Shown: positions 36,005-45,515, counted from the first letter of the stretch. The stretch: DNA of 64,000 nucleotides from Stanieria sp964562685 (GCA_964562685.1 CAZLUP010000004.1:62001-126000), one strand, 5' to 3'. Numbers and translations: made by a program. The notes: a model not told the origin generated them from the letters alone.

Positions 36005-36420
36005 TCTCATCAGTGGTATCCAGCGAAGTTGTACCTTGTCAGCCGATTAAGCAAGTGAACTTAGTTCCGTCTTCAAAGGCTAGGTACTGTTCACTAACGG
36101 TCACCGTAGAAGCGTTAACTGTAAAGAGTCGTCTCTGTCTTTCAACGCTAGACGGGTCTCGATGGGATTACTCCCTTGTTAGAGCCACAGCCAAAAGGCT
36201 GATGAACTCCTTAACCTCGTCAAATTTTGAGAGCGACTAAATGCGGTCTGCCAAAGCAGTAGCTTTGCTACTCTACTAGTCTTCGACGCTTTCCGTGTTT
36301 GTCATTTACGGCTCGGCACAGCCGAGTCGCACCTCAAGAGTAAACCTATCTGATGATCGTTAAACAGATTAGCACAGCCGTGCTTGCACTGAAACTATTG
36401 GTGCTTTTCTCTTTACATCT
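36005..36420 (-). ncRNA. Candidate structured RNA element (HEARO / IscB omega-RNA-like), orientation uncertain
   Basis: About 400 bases of clearly higher GC than the flanks, with many paired segments: GTGAAC/GTTCAC (around 36055-36093), AGCGTT/AACGCT (36111-36150), CAGCC-AAAA-GGCTG (about 36190), AGTAGC-TTT-GCTACT (about 36260), CTCGGC-ACA-GCCGAG (about 36313), and AGCAC/GTGCT (about 36370). Read on the minus strand it contains GGCTCTAAC...GTTGAAAGACAGAGACG, which reminds me of IscB-associated HEARO RNAs common in cyanobacteria. No iscB gene follows on that strand. The alternative is a long structured 5' leader of rnr on the plus strand. A 75-codon plus-strand frame here has no recognisable protein features. 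Confidence 0.4.
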
Positions 36421-36460
36421 TAGTGGAATCAACAACTTTAACTGAAAAGGAACACTATAC

Positions 36461-38713
36461 ATGGATTTTTCAATCGCTACAATTCTGGCTCAATTTGTAG
36501 ATGACAAATTAGTCGCAGCAAAGAATCTAGAAAAAAAACTAGGTTGCGAGGATGACGAAAGTATTCAAAAATTACAAATTGCTTTGGATGCTTTAGAAAA
36601 AATTGGGATTTTAACCAAGGAAAGGGGAAAATATCGTCGTTTATACGAAAATGATGTAGTAGAAGCAAAACTACGTTGTTCGAGTAAAGGATTTTGTTTT
36701 GCTATTCAAGATGAAGAAAATGCCGATGACATCTATGTCAGGGAAAGTCATCTGAGTAATGCTTGGAATGGCGATCGCGTCTTGATTAAAATTATTAAAG
36801 AAGGTAGTCGTCGTCGCTCTCCTGAAGGTGAAGTCAAGTTAATTTTGGAAAGGGCTAATCCTTCTTTACTCGCTACAGTTAATGCTGTCGACAGTGGTTA
36901 TCGTGCTACACCTCTTGACGATCGCTTGTTATTTGAATTAGATCTCAAGCAGAATGGACAAAATTTGGCTGAAGCTGTTGAACATCTAGTTCATGTCTCA
37001 GTATTGCGTTATCCGATTGGGCAATATCCTCCCTTGGGGAAAGTTACCAAAATTCTGGGTAGTGATGCGGAGGAAGCTTCGGATGTTGATATTGTTTCTT
37101 GTAAACACGATTTAGTTCAAAATTTCACAGAGGCAGCACTCAAAGCAGCAGCATCTTTACCAAGCAGAATTCCTGCTGCTGAAATCAAAAAAAGATTAGA
37201 TTTACGAGATAAATTAACTATTGCGATCGAACCAGAAACGGAAGAAGAAAATCCTTGGATTGAAAATGCTATCACTTTAGCAACTACAGATAATGATAAT
37301 TGGCAATTAGGAGTTCATATTGCTGATGTTGCTCATTATATCGATCAGGATTCTCCTTTAGACCGCGCAGGGAAAAAACGGGTTACGGCAATTAACCTAC
37401 GAAAAAAGATCCTACCTATGCTTCCCGAACAAGTGGCTAAAGTATGTTCTTTAATTCCAGGTAAAGATCGTTTAACTATTTCTATTTTAATTGAAATTAA
37501 TCGCCAGGGGGAAATAGTTGAATTTTCGATTAAACCTTCGGTAGTTAAAGTTGACCATAAATTTACTTATAGTCAGGTACAGTCGTTATTAGCAGAAAAA
37601 GCTGAAGAGGATGAAAAATCAGCAGCTTTAGGCAATCTTCTCAACGAACTATTTTTTAATGTAAGTCCTTTAGTTAAAGCACAACGATTACAAAGAGGAG
37701 GGTTTGAAATTGCGACTCCCGAAATTCATAATTTATATAAAGATGAAGGTAGATTAGGAGTAATCTTAAATTCTTCTACTTTACCTGTTCGTTCTTTATT
37801 TACGGAATTAATGGTTTTAGTGGGTAGATTAGTTGCTCAACATCTCCAAGCTTTACAAGTACCAGGCATTTATTGTACTCAACCAGAACCAGATGTGGAT
37901 GAGTTGGAAGATCTACTCAAACTAGGTAGCAATTTACAACTACGCTTAGATTTAGATGCGGAAGGAGATGTCACGTCCCAAGATTACCAAGCTTTAACTC
38001 AAGAATTTAGCAAGTCTCCCGAAGCAATGGTACTCAACTACATTTTGCAAGGAACATTTAAACCAGTTAAATATAGTACCAAACCTGCTGCTCATTTTGG
38101 TCTGGCTTATAGTGATGGTTATACTCACTGCATTTCCCCTGGACAAAGATATGTCGATCTTTTAATTCAAAGAATTCTCAAAACTGTCTTTGAATACGGG
38201 CGCGATCGCCGTCATAGTCGGGCTAAAACTGGTGTAGATTTATTTAGCAGTACTTGTCATGGGGAAATTAACTGGAATGTTTTACCACCTCAGATGCAAG
38301 AAGAAATGGAAACTGAGTTACACGCCGTCATTCCCCATCTCAATGACCGCGAAAAACTCGCTGAAGACGCAGAAAAAGACTTAGACGGTTTGAAAAAAGC
38401 CGAAAAAATGAAAGAAAGGACTGGTAAGATTTTTGAAGGGTTAATTACAGGCGTACAATCCTACGGCTTCTTTGTGGAAATTGAAGACTTATTAGTAGAA
38501 GGATTAGTTCACGTTAGTTCCCTCAAAGATGATTGGTACGAATATCGTTCTCGTCACAGTTGTTTAGTTGGCAGAAAAAACCGCATTGCTTATCGTTTAG
38601 GCGATCGCGTAGAAGTAGAGGTGAAAAGCGTTGATTATTATCGTCAGCAAATCGATTTAGTTACTGTTGGTGGTGGTTCAACTGCCAGTAATGCCGATTT
38701 AGAAGAAGAATAA
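36461..38713 (+). CDS. rnr: Ribonuclease R / RNase II family exoribonuclease
   Basis: 750 residues. An N-terminal helical region and a cold-shock-like domain (KGFCFAIQDEENADDIYVRESHL) precede the RNB catalytic core. The core shows VHIADVAHYIDQDSPLDRAGKKR, which contains the Asp cluster that binds Mg2+, then LPMLPEQVAKVCSLIPGKDRL, and a C-terminal S1 domain (GKIFEGLITGVQSYGFFVEIED). It degrades RNA 3' to 5'; in cyanobacteria one RNase II/R protein is normally present. AAAGGAAC lies about ten bases before the ATG. The upstream region is an unusual GC-rich structured segment. Confidence 0.92.
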   Translation: MDFSIATILAQFVDDKLVAAKNLEKKLGCEDDESIQKLQIALDALEKIGILTKERGKYRRLYENDVVEAKLRCSSKGFCFAIQDEENADDIYVRESHLSNAWNGDRVLIKIIKEGSRRRSPEGEVKLILERANPSLLATVNAVDSGYRATPLDDRLLFELDLKQNGQNLAEAVEHLVHVSVLRYPIGQYPPLGKVTKILGSDAEEASDVDIVSCKHDLVQNFTEAALKAAASLPSRIPAAEIKKRLDLRDKLTIAIEPETEEENPWIENAITLATTDNDNWQLGVHIADVAHYIDQDSPLDRAGKKRVTAINLRKKILPMLPEQVAKVCSLIPGKDRLTISILIEINRQGEIVEFSIKPSVVKVDHKFTYSQVQSLLAEKAEEDEKSAALGNLLNELFFNVSPLVKAQRLQRGGFEIATPEIHNLYKDEGRLGVILNSSTLPVRSLFTELMVLVGRLVAQHLQALQVPGIYCTQPEPDVDELEDLLKLGSNLQLRLDLDAEGDVTSQDYQALTQEFSKSPEAMVLNYILQGTFKPVKYSTKPAAHFGLAYSDGYTHCISPGQRYVDLLIQRILKTVFEYGRDRRHSRAKTGVDLFSSTCHGEINWNVLPPQMQEEMETELHAVIPHLNDREKLAEDAEKDLDGLKKAEKMKERTGKIFEGLITGVQSYGFFVEIEDLLVEGLVHVSSLKDDWYEYRSRHSCLVGRKNRIAYRLGDRVEVEVKSVDYYRQQIDLVTVGGGSTASNADLEEE

Positions 38714-38874
38714 TTGCTAATTTAAACAATAGGGGGCATTCCAAGACTTAAATAAAAAACTAAGGATTCAATTAATGTGTTCTGTTCAATTTCAGTCTTA
38801 GCCCCTTTGCTAGCTTTGCCCCCAATCAATGGTATTTGCCCAATAAGCAATCTAAACAAGCCATAATAAACAAA

Positions 38875-40179
38875 ATGACCCAATCAATTCTAGAACAAGT
38901 AATCGATCTAGCCAAACAAAAAGGTATCGTAGCAGAAGCTTATTACCGTGCCAGTCAAGATACACCGATTGAATTTGCTAATAATCGTTTAAAATCACTC
39001 TCTACCAAAGCTTCAGAAGGAATTGCCCTCAGAATTATTGCTGATGGACGTTTAGGTTTTGCTAGTTCAACAGATCTAACTAGACTAGAAGAATTAATTG
39101 ATGCTGCGATCGCAACTGCTACCATTGGCGATCCGATTGAATTTGCTTTTGCCGAAAATTTTCATCTCATCACTCCCGACAGTCATTATCAACCACCAAC
39201 CACAGCAAGCTTAGTGGAAGTGGGAGAAAACTTAATCGAAAAAGTCCATCAATACAATCCCGAAATCTTAGTAGACGTTAACTTTGGCATTCGTTCTAGT
39301 CAGACGAAACTTGCTACTACTACCGATGTGTATACCGAACGCAGTAATCATGTAGTCAGTGCTAGTCTTTCAGGTAACTTAGTTCGAGGGGAAGACTTTT
39401 TACAAGCTTACTCCTATGATGTAACACGCGATCGTGAACCAGATTACAATCAAATTCTAGACAAATTATTACAAAAATATCAACGAGCCGAACAAACAGC
39501 GACCATTAATAGTGGTAGTTTTCCTGTAATCTTTACGCCGATGGCTGCTGCTTTTACGATGGGAAGATTATTTGAAACGATCTTTTCTGGTCAAGTCATA
39601 GCCCAAAAATCCTCTCCTTTAGTAGATAAACTGGGAGAAAAATTATTTGACGAACGTTTAACACTCATCGAAGATCCTACCATTGGTGTTTCTGCTTGTG
39701 CTTTTGACGATGAAGGCACACCAACTAGCAAAAAAGTTTTGATTCAAGCAGGAGAAGTTAAACAATTTTATTGGGATCGGCTTTGGGCTGCTCGTGCTGG
39801 GTTACAATCTACTGGAAATGGTTTTCGTGGCGGATTATCTCGTCCTAATCCCGATTTAGTCAATCTCTGTTTTACTCCTGGTACAACTTCTTGTAAAGAT
39901 CTCATTGCAGGAATAGAAGAAGGAATTATTATCGATCAGGTTTTAGGGGCAGGACAATCTAATGTATTAGCAGGAGAATTTTCTGTCAACCTTGATCTAG
40001 GCTACAAAGTAGAAAAAGGAGAAATTGTAGGACGAATTAAAAACACAATGGTAGCAGGAAATATTTTTGAAGCTTTTAATCATTTAATCGATTTGAGTAG
40101 TGAAACAGAATTAGTAGGTGGTGGTTCAACTGTGCCTTATCTTGCCTTTTCTCAGTTAGGTGTCGCCTCAAAACAGTAA
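38875..40179 (+). CDS. TldD/PmbA family protease subunit (PmbA-like)
   Basis: 434 residues from ATG 38875. AEAYYRASQDTPIEFANNRLKS, SEGIALRIIADGRLGFASST and GFRGGLSRPNPDLVN...GTTSCKDLIAGIEEGI match the PmbA/TldE member of the family. Two-subunit TldD-TldE metalloproteases process microcin-type peptides and other substrates; the zinc-binding HExxxH belongs to TldD and is absent here as expected. The tldD partner is not in the window. TTG 38836 would extend the protein by 13 residues, which look unlike the family. It follows rnr by about 160 bases. Confidence 0.85.
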   Translation: MTQSILEQVIDLAKQKGIVAEAYYRASQDTPIEFANNRLKSLSTKASEGIALRIIADGRLGFASSTDLTRLEELIDAAIATATIGDPIEFAFAENFHLITPDSHYQPPTTASLVEVGENLIEKVHQYNPEILVDVNFGIRSSQTKLATTTDVYTERSNHVVSASLSGNLVRGEDFLQAYSYDVTRDREPDYNQILDKLLQKYQRAEQTATINSGSFPVIFTPMAAAFTMGRLFETIFSGQVIAQKSSPLVDKLGEKLFDERLTLIEDPTIGVSACAFDDEGTPTSKKVLIQAGEVKQFYWDRLWAARAGLQSTGNGFRGGLSRPNPDLVNLCFTPGTTSCKDLIAGIEEGIIIDQVLGAGQSNVLAGEFSVNLDLGYKVEKGEIVGRIKNTMVAGNIFEAFNHLIDLSSETELVGGGSTVPYLAFSQLGVASKQ

Positions 40180-40180
40180 T

Positions 40181-40222
40181 CAGTTACCAGTTACCAGTTA
40201 CCAGTCATCAGTCATCAGTTAT
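40181..40222. repeat. Heptameric tandem repeat (CAGTTAC)
   Basis: Six 7-base units: CAGTTAC three times, CAGTCAT twice, CAGTTAT. A typical cyanobacterial short tandem repeat just after the pmbA-like stop codon. Confidence 0.85.
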
Positions 40223-40294
40223 GAATGATGAATAATCAACAATTAACAATTAACCCTCAACTATAAAAAAAAACACTACCAACCGATAACTCCA

Positions 40295-40324
40295 TCTGTG
40301 TTCATCAGTGTTCATCAGTGGACA
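40295..40324. repeat. TGTTCATC dispersed repeat, uninterrupted copy
   Basis: TCTGTGTTCATCAGTGTTCA followed by TCAGTGGACA. A related copy at 41281-41332 is interrupted by a different short sequence. Confidence 0.6.
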
Positions 40325-40363
40325 AACAATTAACTATTATCAGTAATCAGCCAGGAGGTTTGA

Positions 40364-41137
40364 ATGGAGACAAGTAAACAACGAAAAAATCCTTTAGTAT
40401 TCTTTCTACCTTTAATTTTTTGTCTTTTAACTTTTCTGACTGGCTGTGTTCGTTATGATGTCGGAATAAATTTCGATCATCCTCAAAAAGGTAGTATTGT
40501 TCAACATATTAAAATCGGTGAACAACTAAGTAGTTTAAGCCAAGCGGAAGCTAAACAATGGTTAAATAGTATTGAATACCGCGCTCGTCACTTAAGAGGC
40601 AAAGTAACTAAAATTAATGCCCAAGAAGTTACGGTTACTATTCCTTTTAGTAACGGCAAAGAATTAACCAAAAAATTTAATCAGTTTTTTTATACTCCTA
40701 ATAGTGAGCTAGATAACCCGCTCCAATCTGATAGTTTAGATTTAGTTAAACTTAATTCTTTATTAACTTTAAAACAAAGTAACTTTGTATTTTTGGAGCG
40801 AGCCAATCTTAATCTAACTGTTGATTTACGGGCTTTGGGAGTGCTTTCTAATCAAGGCAAAATTATTGTTAGTCCTGGTTCTTTAATTGATTTACAATTC
40901 CAACTCAATGCTCCTTTATTTGCTCGTAGTTTGACTGGAAACAATTTACTTGAGCCAATTAATAATAGCCAAGGAAAACAATTAATTTGGCAATTACAAC
41001 CAGGTCAAATTAATAATATTGAGGCGATTGTTTGGTTACCTAGTCCAATAGGAATTGGTGCGTTAATTATTATTTTATTAGCTCTAGGTGGTTTCTATTT
41101 GAAATACAAGCGTTTACCTGGAGTAGTTAAGGTTTAA
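40364..41137 (+). CDS. DUF3153 family lipoprotein
   Basis: 257 residues. The signal sequence ends in a lipobox (FLTGC, Cys at residue 28), so the protein is probably lipid-anchored. VRYDVGINFDHPQKGSIVQHIKIGEQL and the ISYRA-like middle match the DUF3153 cyanobacterial family. A membrane helix at about 225-245 (IGIGALIIILLALGGFYLKY) anchors the C-terminus with a short basic tail. The function is unknown. AGGAGG lies six bases before the ATG, a strong ribosome-binding site that fixes the start. Confidence 0.85.
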   Translation: METSKQRKNPLVFFLPLIFCLLTFLTGCVRYDVGINFDHPQKGSIVQHIKIGEQLSSLSQAEAKQWLNSIEYRARHLRGKVTKINAQEVTVTIPFSNGKELTKKFNQFFYTPNSELDNPLQSDSLDLVKLNSLLTLKQSNFVFLERANLNLTVDLRALGVLSNQGKIIVSPGSLIDLQFQLNAPLFARSLTGNNLLEPINNSQGKQLIWQLQPGQINNIEAIVWLPSPIGIGALIIILLALGGFYLKYKRLPGVVKV

Positions 41138-41280
41138 TTAAATAATAAGTAATAGGCGTAGTATTCTACCTTTCTACAGATGAATCCTACAAATTTTAAA
41201 CCTTTTTATTTCAACCAATTATCCGTACTTGATCTAAAACATTGCAAACCCAAAAACAACATAACTAAACAATAACTTTA

Positions 41281-41332
41281 TCTGTGTTCATCTGTCCCTT
41301 CGCTTTGCTCAGGACAAGGTTTATCGGTGGAC
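41281..41332. repeat. Dispersed repeat interrupted by a short element
   Basis: TCTGTGTTCATCTGT and ATCGGTGGAC match the uninterrupted repeat at 40295, but about 27 bases (CCCTTCGCTTTGCTCAGGAC, then AAGGTTT) lie between them. The inserted text recurs in degenerate form near 5450. Confidence 0.55.
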
Positions 41333-41362
41333 TTATTTTTTATTGTTTATCTTAAAAAAAAA

Positions 41363-41848
41363 TTAAAAATCAATTAGTTCTAAACGCATTTCATTACTAG
41401 CAACAAAGCCTAACTTTTCATAGACTGGTTTGCCATGAGGTGAAGCATGAAGAATTGCTCGCGTACAACCAAGAGATTTTAAATAATTAATACTTTCATT
41501 GGTTAGTTTAGTGGCAATCCCTTGGTGACGATAAGCAGATTCAACATACACATTCCAAATATAACCATACTGACGATATTCAGATTTAAAAGGGGAGGGA
41601 TACAAACCGGCAAAAAGCTGACAGCTAGCAGAAGCAACTATGTTTCCTTCTACTTCTGCAACAAAAGCTTGAAACGATAATTCTTGACGTGCTTGATCAA
41701 TAAACTGTAGCGTTACTTCTAACCAGTCATCTCGAATCGAGTCTGGAGAGACTTCATTATCTAACCAGAGTTGATAAAAATGTTGTGCAATTATGAAATC
41801 TTCTTGATTTGTCGCTTTTCTAAGCATCAAATTGTTGTTGACGAGCAT
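41363..41848 (-). CDS. GNAT family N-acetyltransferase
   Basis: 161 residues. The acetyl-CoA binding core is visible: YIWNVYVESAYRHQGIATKLTNESINYLK has the R/Q-x-x-G-x-A loop (motif A), then LGCTRAILHASPHGKPVYEKLGF (motif B). The start uses ATG 41848; the ATG seven codons later (MLRKATNQED) is equally good. The substrate is unknown. It stands alone on the minus strand between plus-strand genes and the EVE-domain gene. Confidence 0.88.
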   Translation of the reverse strand: MLVNNNLMLRKATNQEDFIIAQHFYQLWLDNEVSPDSIRDDWLEVTLQFIDQARQELSFQAFVAEVEGNIVASASCQLFAGLYPSPFKSEYRQYGYIWNVYVESAYRHQGIATKLTNESINYLKSLGCTRAILHASPHGKPVYEKLGFVASNEMRLELIDF

Positions 41849-41999
41849 TTTTTTCTGTCTTACTATTCTTTTGCTTGATCCTTAGTTAATCTTAAAAGTC
41901 CTCATTTATGGAAGTATTCCAGAATGATAATTTTGGTAGGCAAATCTTTGAACCTGAAACGTTTTTCCTCTTTGATTTTTGTCCATTTTACAAGGCTGC

Positions 42000-42425
42000 C
42001 TAACCTTTTAATTGATAAACTCTTTCCCATTCTTGAGCAGTAACTTTAAAATTAGTACTATTAGGAGCGCGAATTACAAGTAAATTTTGTAAAGTACGGT
42101 CGTATTTTAGTTCAAACCTGCGTAAAGGTTGCCCGATTAATTTACGAATAAAGCGAATTTTAACGTGTAATCTATTTTTCTTAAACTTATTAGGATCGAG
42201 CCAATAATCAAGATCGGGAATTTCTTTTAAAATCTGAGGTGGTTCAATTACTTCTGCGATCGCATATACTCCTGCATTTTCTCCTGACATCCATACTAGT
42301 ACTCCATCTCCTACGGCTATTTCTTTGGCGTAGCGAGTAACTAACCAAGGCATTTCTTGGAGTTCTTTAATCGCATCGATAAGTCGATAATAGTTGGGAT
42401 TTGCTTGAAATAACCAGTAATTCAT
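42000..42425 (-). CDS. EVE domain-containing protein
   Basis: 141 residues. MNYWLFQANPNYYRLIDAI is the usual opening, followed by KEIAVGDGVLVWMSGENAGVYAIAEVIEPPQ, and WLDPN...RLHVKIRFIRKLIGQPL. EVE domains belong to the PUA/YTH/ASCH group and bind modified nucleic-acid bases; they often appear with restriction or RNA-modification genes. No such partner is adjacent here, so it may be a solitary reader protein. ATG 42425 is chosen over the TTG just before it. Confidence 0.85.
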   Translation of the reverse strand: MNYWLFQANPNYYRLIDAIKELQEMPWLVTRYAKEIAVGDGVLVWMSGENAGVYAIAEVIEPPQILKEIPDLDYWLDPNKFKKNRLHVKIRFIRKLIGQPLRRFELKYDRTLQNLLVIRAPNSTNFKVTAQEWERVYQLKG

Positions 42426-42617
42426 CAAAAGTCAGAGTTGATTTGTAATTGCTTATTTTATCAATGGTTATACTCGTTTCAGAATAATTATTAAATAAAA
42501 ATTAGAGGAACAATAATCTTGAAGGTTATTAAGTATATTTGTATTAATTACCTAAGAAATTTAAAATTTTTTCCAAAATCGGGAATTTTATAAGTAACCT
42601 GTTTAGACACACTGCCA

Positions 42618-44444
42618 ATGAAAGTTAATTACTCCCTTAGTCAAACTGTTGTTGCTGTTAATCAACCTACTACTGTCGATTTAATTTTAAATTTCCAAGG
42701 GTTTGAGACTAATCAATCTAACTCTCGTCGTCCGCTTAATTTGAGTTTAGTTCTAGATCGTTCGGGTTCGATGGGTGGGGATCCGCTTCGCTATGCGATT
42801 AGTGCAGCGCAACAGTTGGTAGAGTATTTGACACCAGAAGACTATCTTTCGGTAGTGGTTTATGATGACACTCCTCAAACAATTCTTTCTCCTCAACCTG
42901 TAGAAAACAAAGCCAAAATTCAAGCAGCTATTGGCAAAATTTATGCGGGTGGGTTAACTAATTTAAGTGATGGTTGGTTAAAGGGATTTGATTATGTCAA
43001 ATCGCAACAGAGTAAAGAAAGAATTAATCGAGTTTTGTTGTTGACTGACGGACAGGCAAACGTTGGCATTAGTGATCCGCAAGCTTTAATTAAAATAGCT
43101 AAAGAAAAAGCCAAAGAGGAAATCATTACTACTACTCTGGGTTTTGGCAATCATTTTAATGAAGACTTGTTGATTGGTATTGCCGATGCAGCAGGAGGAA
43201 ATTTTTATTTTATTCAGTCTCCCAAAGAAGCAGTCGATGTCTTTCGCATCGAAATGGAAAGTTTAGTTTCCGTAGTTGGACAAAATTTGACTGTAACTCT
43301 ACAACCTGAAAAGGGAATTCAAGTTGCCGAAATTTTAAATAATTATCGTTTCTTACGAAATGGTGAAGATGTCGAATTTGTGTTAGGAGATGTCTATCAC
43401 ATTGAAAGCAAACCTCTAGCACTACAATTTGCTTTACCAGGAATTTCAAAAGAAGGAAAAACTAACCTTGCTACCCTCTCTTATACTTATCAAACCGTAG
43501 TTAATGGCAAAATAGATCGCTTTAGTGAATATCTTCCCATTTCTATTACTGTTGCTTCGGCAGCAGAAGCCAGTAACATCGAACCAGATCCAACCGTTAC
43601 CCAACAAGCCAGTCAATTACGAATTGCCAAAAAGAAAGACGAAGCAGTAACCCTAGCCGACAGAGGAGATTATCAACAAGCAGCCGAAATTCTCCGTCAG
43701 ACTGTAGCCGAATTAAAATTAAAAGCCTTACAAGAATACTTTGAGATTGCCGAAGAAATCGAACAATTAGATTATTATGCTCAAAGTTTAGAACAAAAAC
43801 GCTTTGATCTGGCAATTCGTAAAGAAATGCGCGATCAATCCTATCAGGCAAGAAAACGCGACCGCGATGATTTAAAATTAAGAGGTACTACTACAGATGC
43901 AGCTAATAATTTACCCACCGTTACCAATCCTGGAGAAGGTATTTTAGTTAAATGCGATCGTATCGATGGTAAATTACGCATTCGGGTTATTTCTGAAGGT
44001 TACGATCCCGATTTTAATGTTCAGTTTCCTCGCAGTATTCGCCAAGAAAGTGTTACTTACGTTGTAGATAAAATCGAACTTTCAGCTAATGGTACTTTTT
44101 ATCGCGCTGTCGGAACTATTCGCCGTCTCCTCAAACCAGGAGAAACCATTATTCCTGTAGGCACTTCTAAAGCCAGGAATTTACAAAAAGCTAAAACCAA
44201 AGGTACCGCTGCTGACTTGGAAATTACTGATACGGTTGGTGATGGGGTTTTAGTTCAATGTATCAAAGAAAAAAGTAAATTGAGAGCCAGAGTTGTTTCT
44301 GATGGTTATAACCCGAACTGGAATATGCGTTTTCCTCGCGAAATCAGGGAAGAGGGAATGTTATACGTAGTCGATGAAGTGCAAGAAAGTTCTCAAGGTG
44401 GCTATTATGTTGCCTATGGCAAGATTAAAAGATTAGTTCAGTAG
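42618..44444 (+). CDS. VWA domain protein with duplicated C-terminal module
   Basis: 608 residues, cytoplasmic by appearance. The von Willebrand A domain (about 40-215) has an intact MIDAS metal site: LVLDRSGSMGG, GGLTNLSDG and LLTDGQANVG. A second beta domain and a helical coil follow (about 220-420). The C-terminus carries two copies of a ~65-residue module: VKCDRIDGKLRIRVISEGYDP...YVVDKIE...GTIRRL (about 440-505) and VQCIKEKSKLRARVVSDGYNP...YVVDEVQ...GKIKRL (about 540-605). The module is unnamed as far as I know. MIDAS-type proteins bind ligands through Mg2+; the partner is unknown. Confidence 0.82.
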   Translation: MKVNYSLSQTVVAVNQPTTVDLILNFQGFETNQSNSRRPLNLSLVLDRSGSMGGDPLRYAISAAQQLVEYLTPEDYLSVVVYDDTPQTILSPQPVENKAKIQAAIGKIYAGGLTNLSDGWLKGFDYVKSQQSKERINRVLLLTDGQANVGISDPQALIKIAKEKAKEEIITTTLGFGNHFNEDLLIGIADAAGGNFYFIQSPKEAVDVFRIEMESLVSVVGQNLTVTLQPEKGIQVAEILNNYRFLRNGEDVEFVLGDVYHIESKPLALQFALPGISKEGKTNLATLSYTYQTVVNGKIDRFSEYLPISITVASAAEASNIEPDPTVTQQASQLRIAKKKDEAVTLADRGDYQQAAEILRQTVAELKLKALQEYFEIAEEIEQLDYYAQSLEQKRFDLAIRKEMRDQSYQARKRDRDDLKLRGTTTDAANNLPTVTNPGEGILVKCDRIDGKLRIRVISEGYDPDFNVQFPRSIRQESVTYVVDKIELSANGTFYRAVGTIRRLLKPGETIIPVGTSKARNLQKAKTKGTAADLEITDTVGDGVLVQCIKEKSKLRARVVSDGYNPNWNMRFPREIREEGMLYVVDEVQESSQGGYYVAYGKIKRLVQ

Positions 44445-44624
44445 TTTTTAAACTAATCACCATAATAATAATGGCGATCGCTAATAAAAAAATATTAATC
44501 AAAAATTATGACTAATATTATTAAAAATATAGGTTTTAAGTGTGTAATAAAGTAATTCTATTTTATTTGCTTAATATTTAATCAATTTCTGAAAACTAAT
44601 CTTGATTTTCCTGGGTTTTATTAA

Positions 44625-44864
44625 TTAATCTTTTTTAAAATCTAAATTTTCTAACCAATCAAAAATTATATTTAATTGCTCTAATTGAATAATGCCATAT
44701 TGCCATAAAATAATTGGTAGTTGATGAGGAAAATCTGCACTATAACGTCTAGCGATCCTAATAGAATTTTGAGAAATATCTAATTTTTCTGTTAAATAGT
44801 TAATTAGTAAATTAAGTTTAATTGCTTCGCTTGTGTCATTAGGAGATAAAGCTTGATTATTCAT
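44625..44864 (-). CDS. DUF2949 family protein (second copy)
   Basis: 79 residues. LINYLTEKLDISQNSIRIAR and LPIILWQYGIIQLEQLNIIFDWLE match the first copy at 34176 (PMILWQYGLVTLEELDRIYDWLE) and the DUF2949 family. The N-terminus is about 13 residues longer. It overlaps by eight bases the end of the small membrane protein gene upstream, which suggests translational coupling. Function unknown. Confidence 0.85.
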   Translation of the reverse strand: MNNQALSPNDTSEAIKLNLLINYLTEKLDISQNSIRIARRYSADFPHQLPIILWQYGIIQLEQLNIIFDWLENLDFKKD

Positions 44865-45105
44865 AGTAATTATTTAATTTATAAAGATCGAGATCGGCAG
44901 AACTAGCAAAATTTTTTTTATTAGTAATAAAAATCCCCATTAAAATTAAAACTTTAATTAGTAAAGGAGTAAAAACCAAACTAAGAAACAAGCAAATTCC
45001 AGCGACTAACCCCGCACCTAAGGCTTCAATTTCTTCAGTAACTTGAGCTTTAATTATTAACGCAACGATTCCTAAATTCAAAGAAATTAACAAAGCAATC
45101 AACAT
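44857..45105 (-). CDS. Small membrane protein, unknown function
   Basis: 82 residues with two membrane helices (about 2-20, LIALLISLNLGIVALII, and 27-58, EALGAGLVAGICLFLSLVFTPLL) and a short polar tail with YKLNNYY. The second helix and tail overlap the DUF2949 start codon. I do not recognise the family. It reads with the DUF2949 gene as a two-gene unit. Confidence 0.65.
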   Translation of the reverse strand: MLIALLISLNLGIVALIIKAQVTEEIEALGAGLVAGICLFLSLVFTPLLIKVLILMGIFITNKKNFASSADLDLYKLNNYYE

Positions 45106-45515
45106 TTTACTTACCTCAACAGCGGATGAAATAATATAGGTTAATTTCTCCAGAATTATGCTTGTTATGATTCAAATGTAAAGTACCTAATCATCGGGAA
45201 AAAATCGAGAATAACATTGATAGTGGGAAAATTTTATCTCTTTGCACTCTGAAAAACTATAATTAATCGCGATCGCTTGCACTACAAAACTGAAGAGATA
45301 ATTAGTCAAATTAAAAAAAAAATATAAAAAATTTGCTCGTTGCTTTAAATATTCAAGAAGAAAAATAGACTCAAGTACAAGTAGTTAGATAAAATATTTC
45401 AAAATTGTATATAACATAATCGGTATTGCTGGTATTCTTTTAGAGTAGTGAATTTTTGCTTCAATTCTACTAAACTCACCGAAAAAATTGATTTGAAACC
45501 AATTAGGATATTCTC
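45106..45515. other. Intergenic region between divergent genes
   Basis: 410 bases, AT-rich, with one HIP1 octamer near 45268. Promoters for both flanking genes must lie here, but none was clear. No RNA or repeat seen. Confidence 0.5.

Noticed and set aside
35822..36010. Minus-strand 62-codon frame after the GC-rich block
   Set aside because: Considered as an iscB start because it follows the possible omega-RNA, but it lacks the RRxRR and nuclease features of IscB.
36013..36240. 75-codon plus-strand frame before rnr
   Set aside because: Composition follows the structured, GC-rich block and no protein features are visible; better explained as RNA structure.
40181..40222. Possible CRISPR-like repeat
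   Set aside because: Units are only 7 bases with no spacers; it is a simple heptameric tandem repeat.
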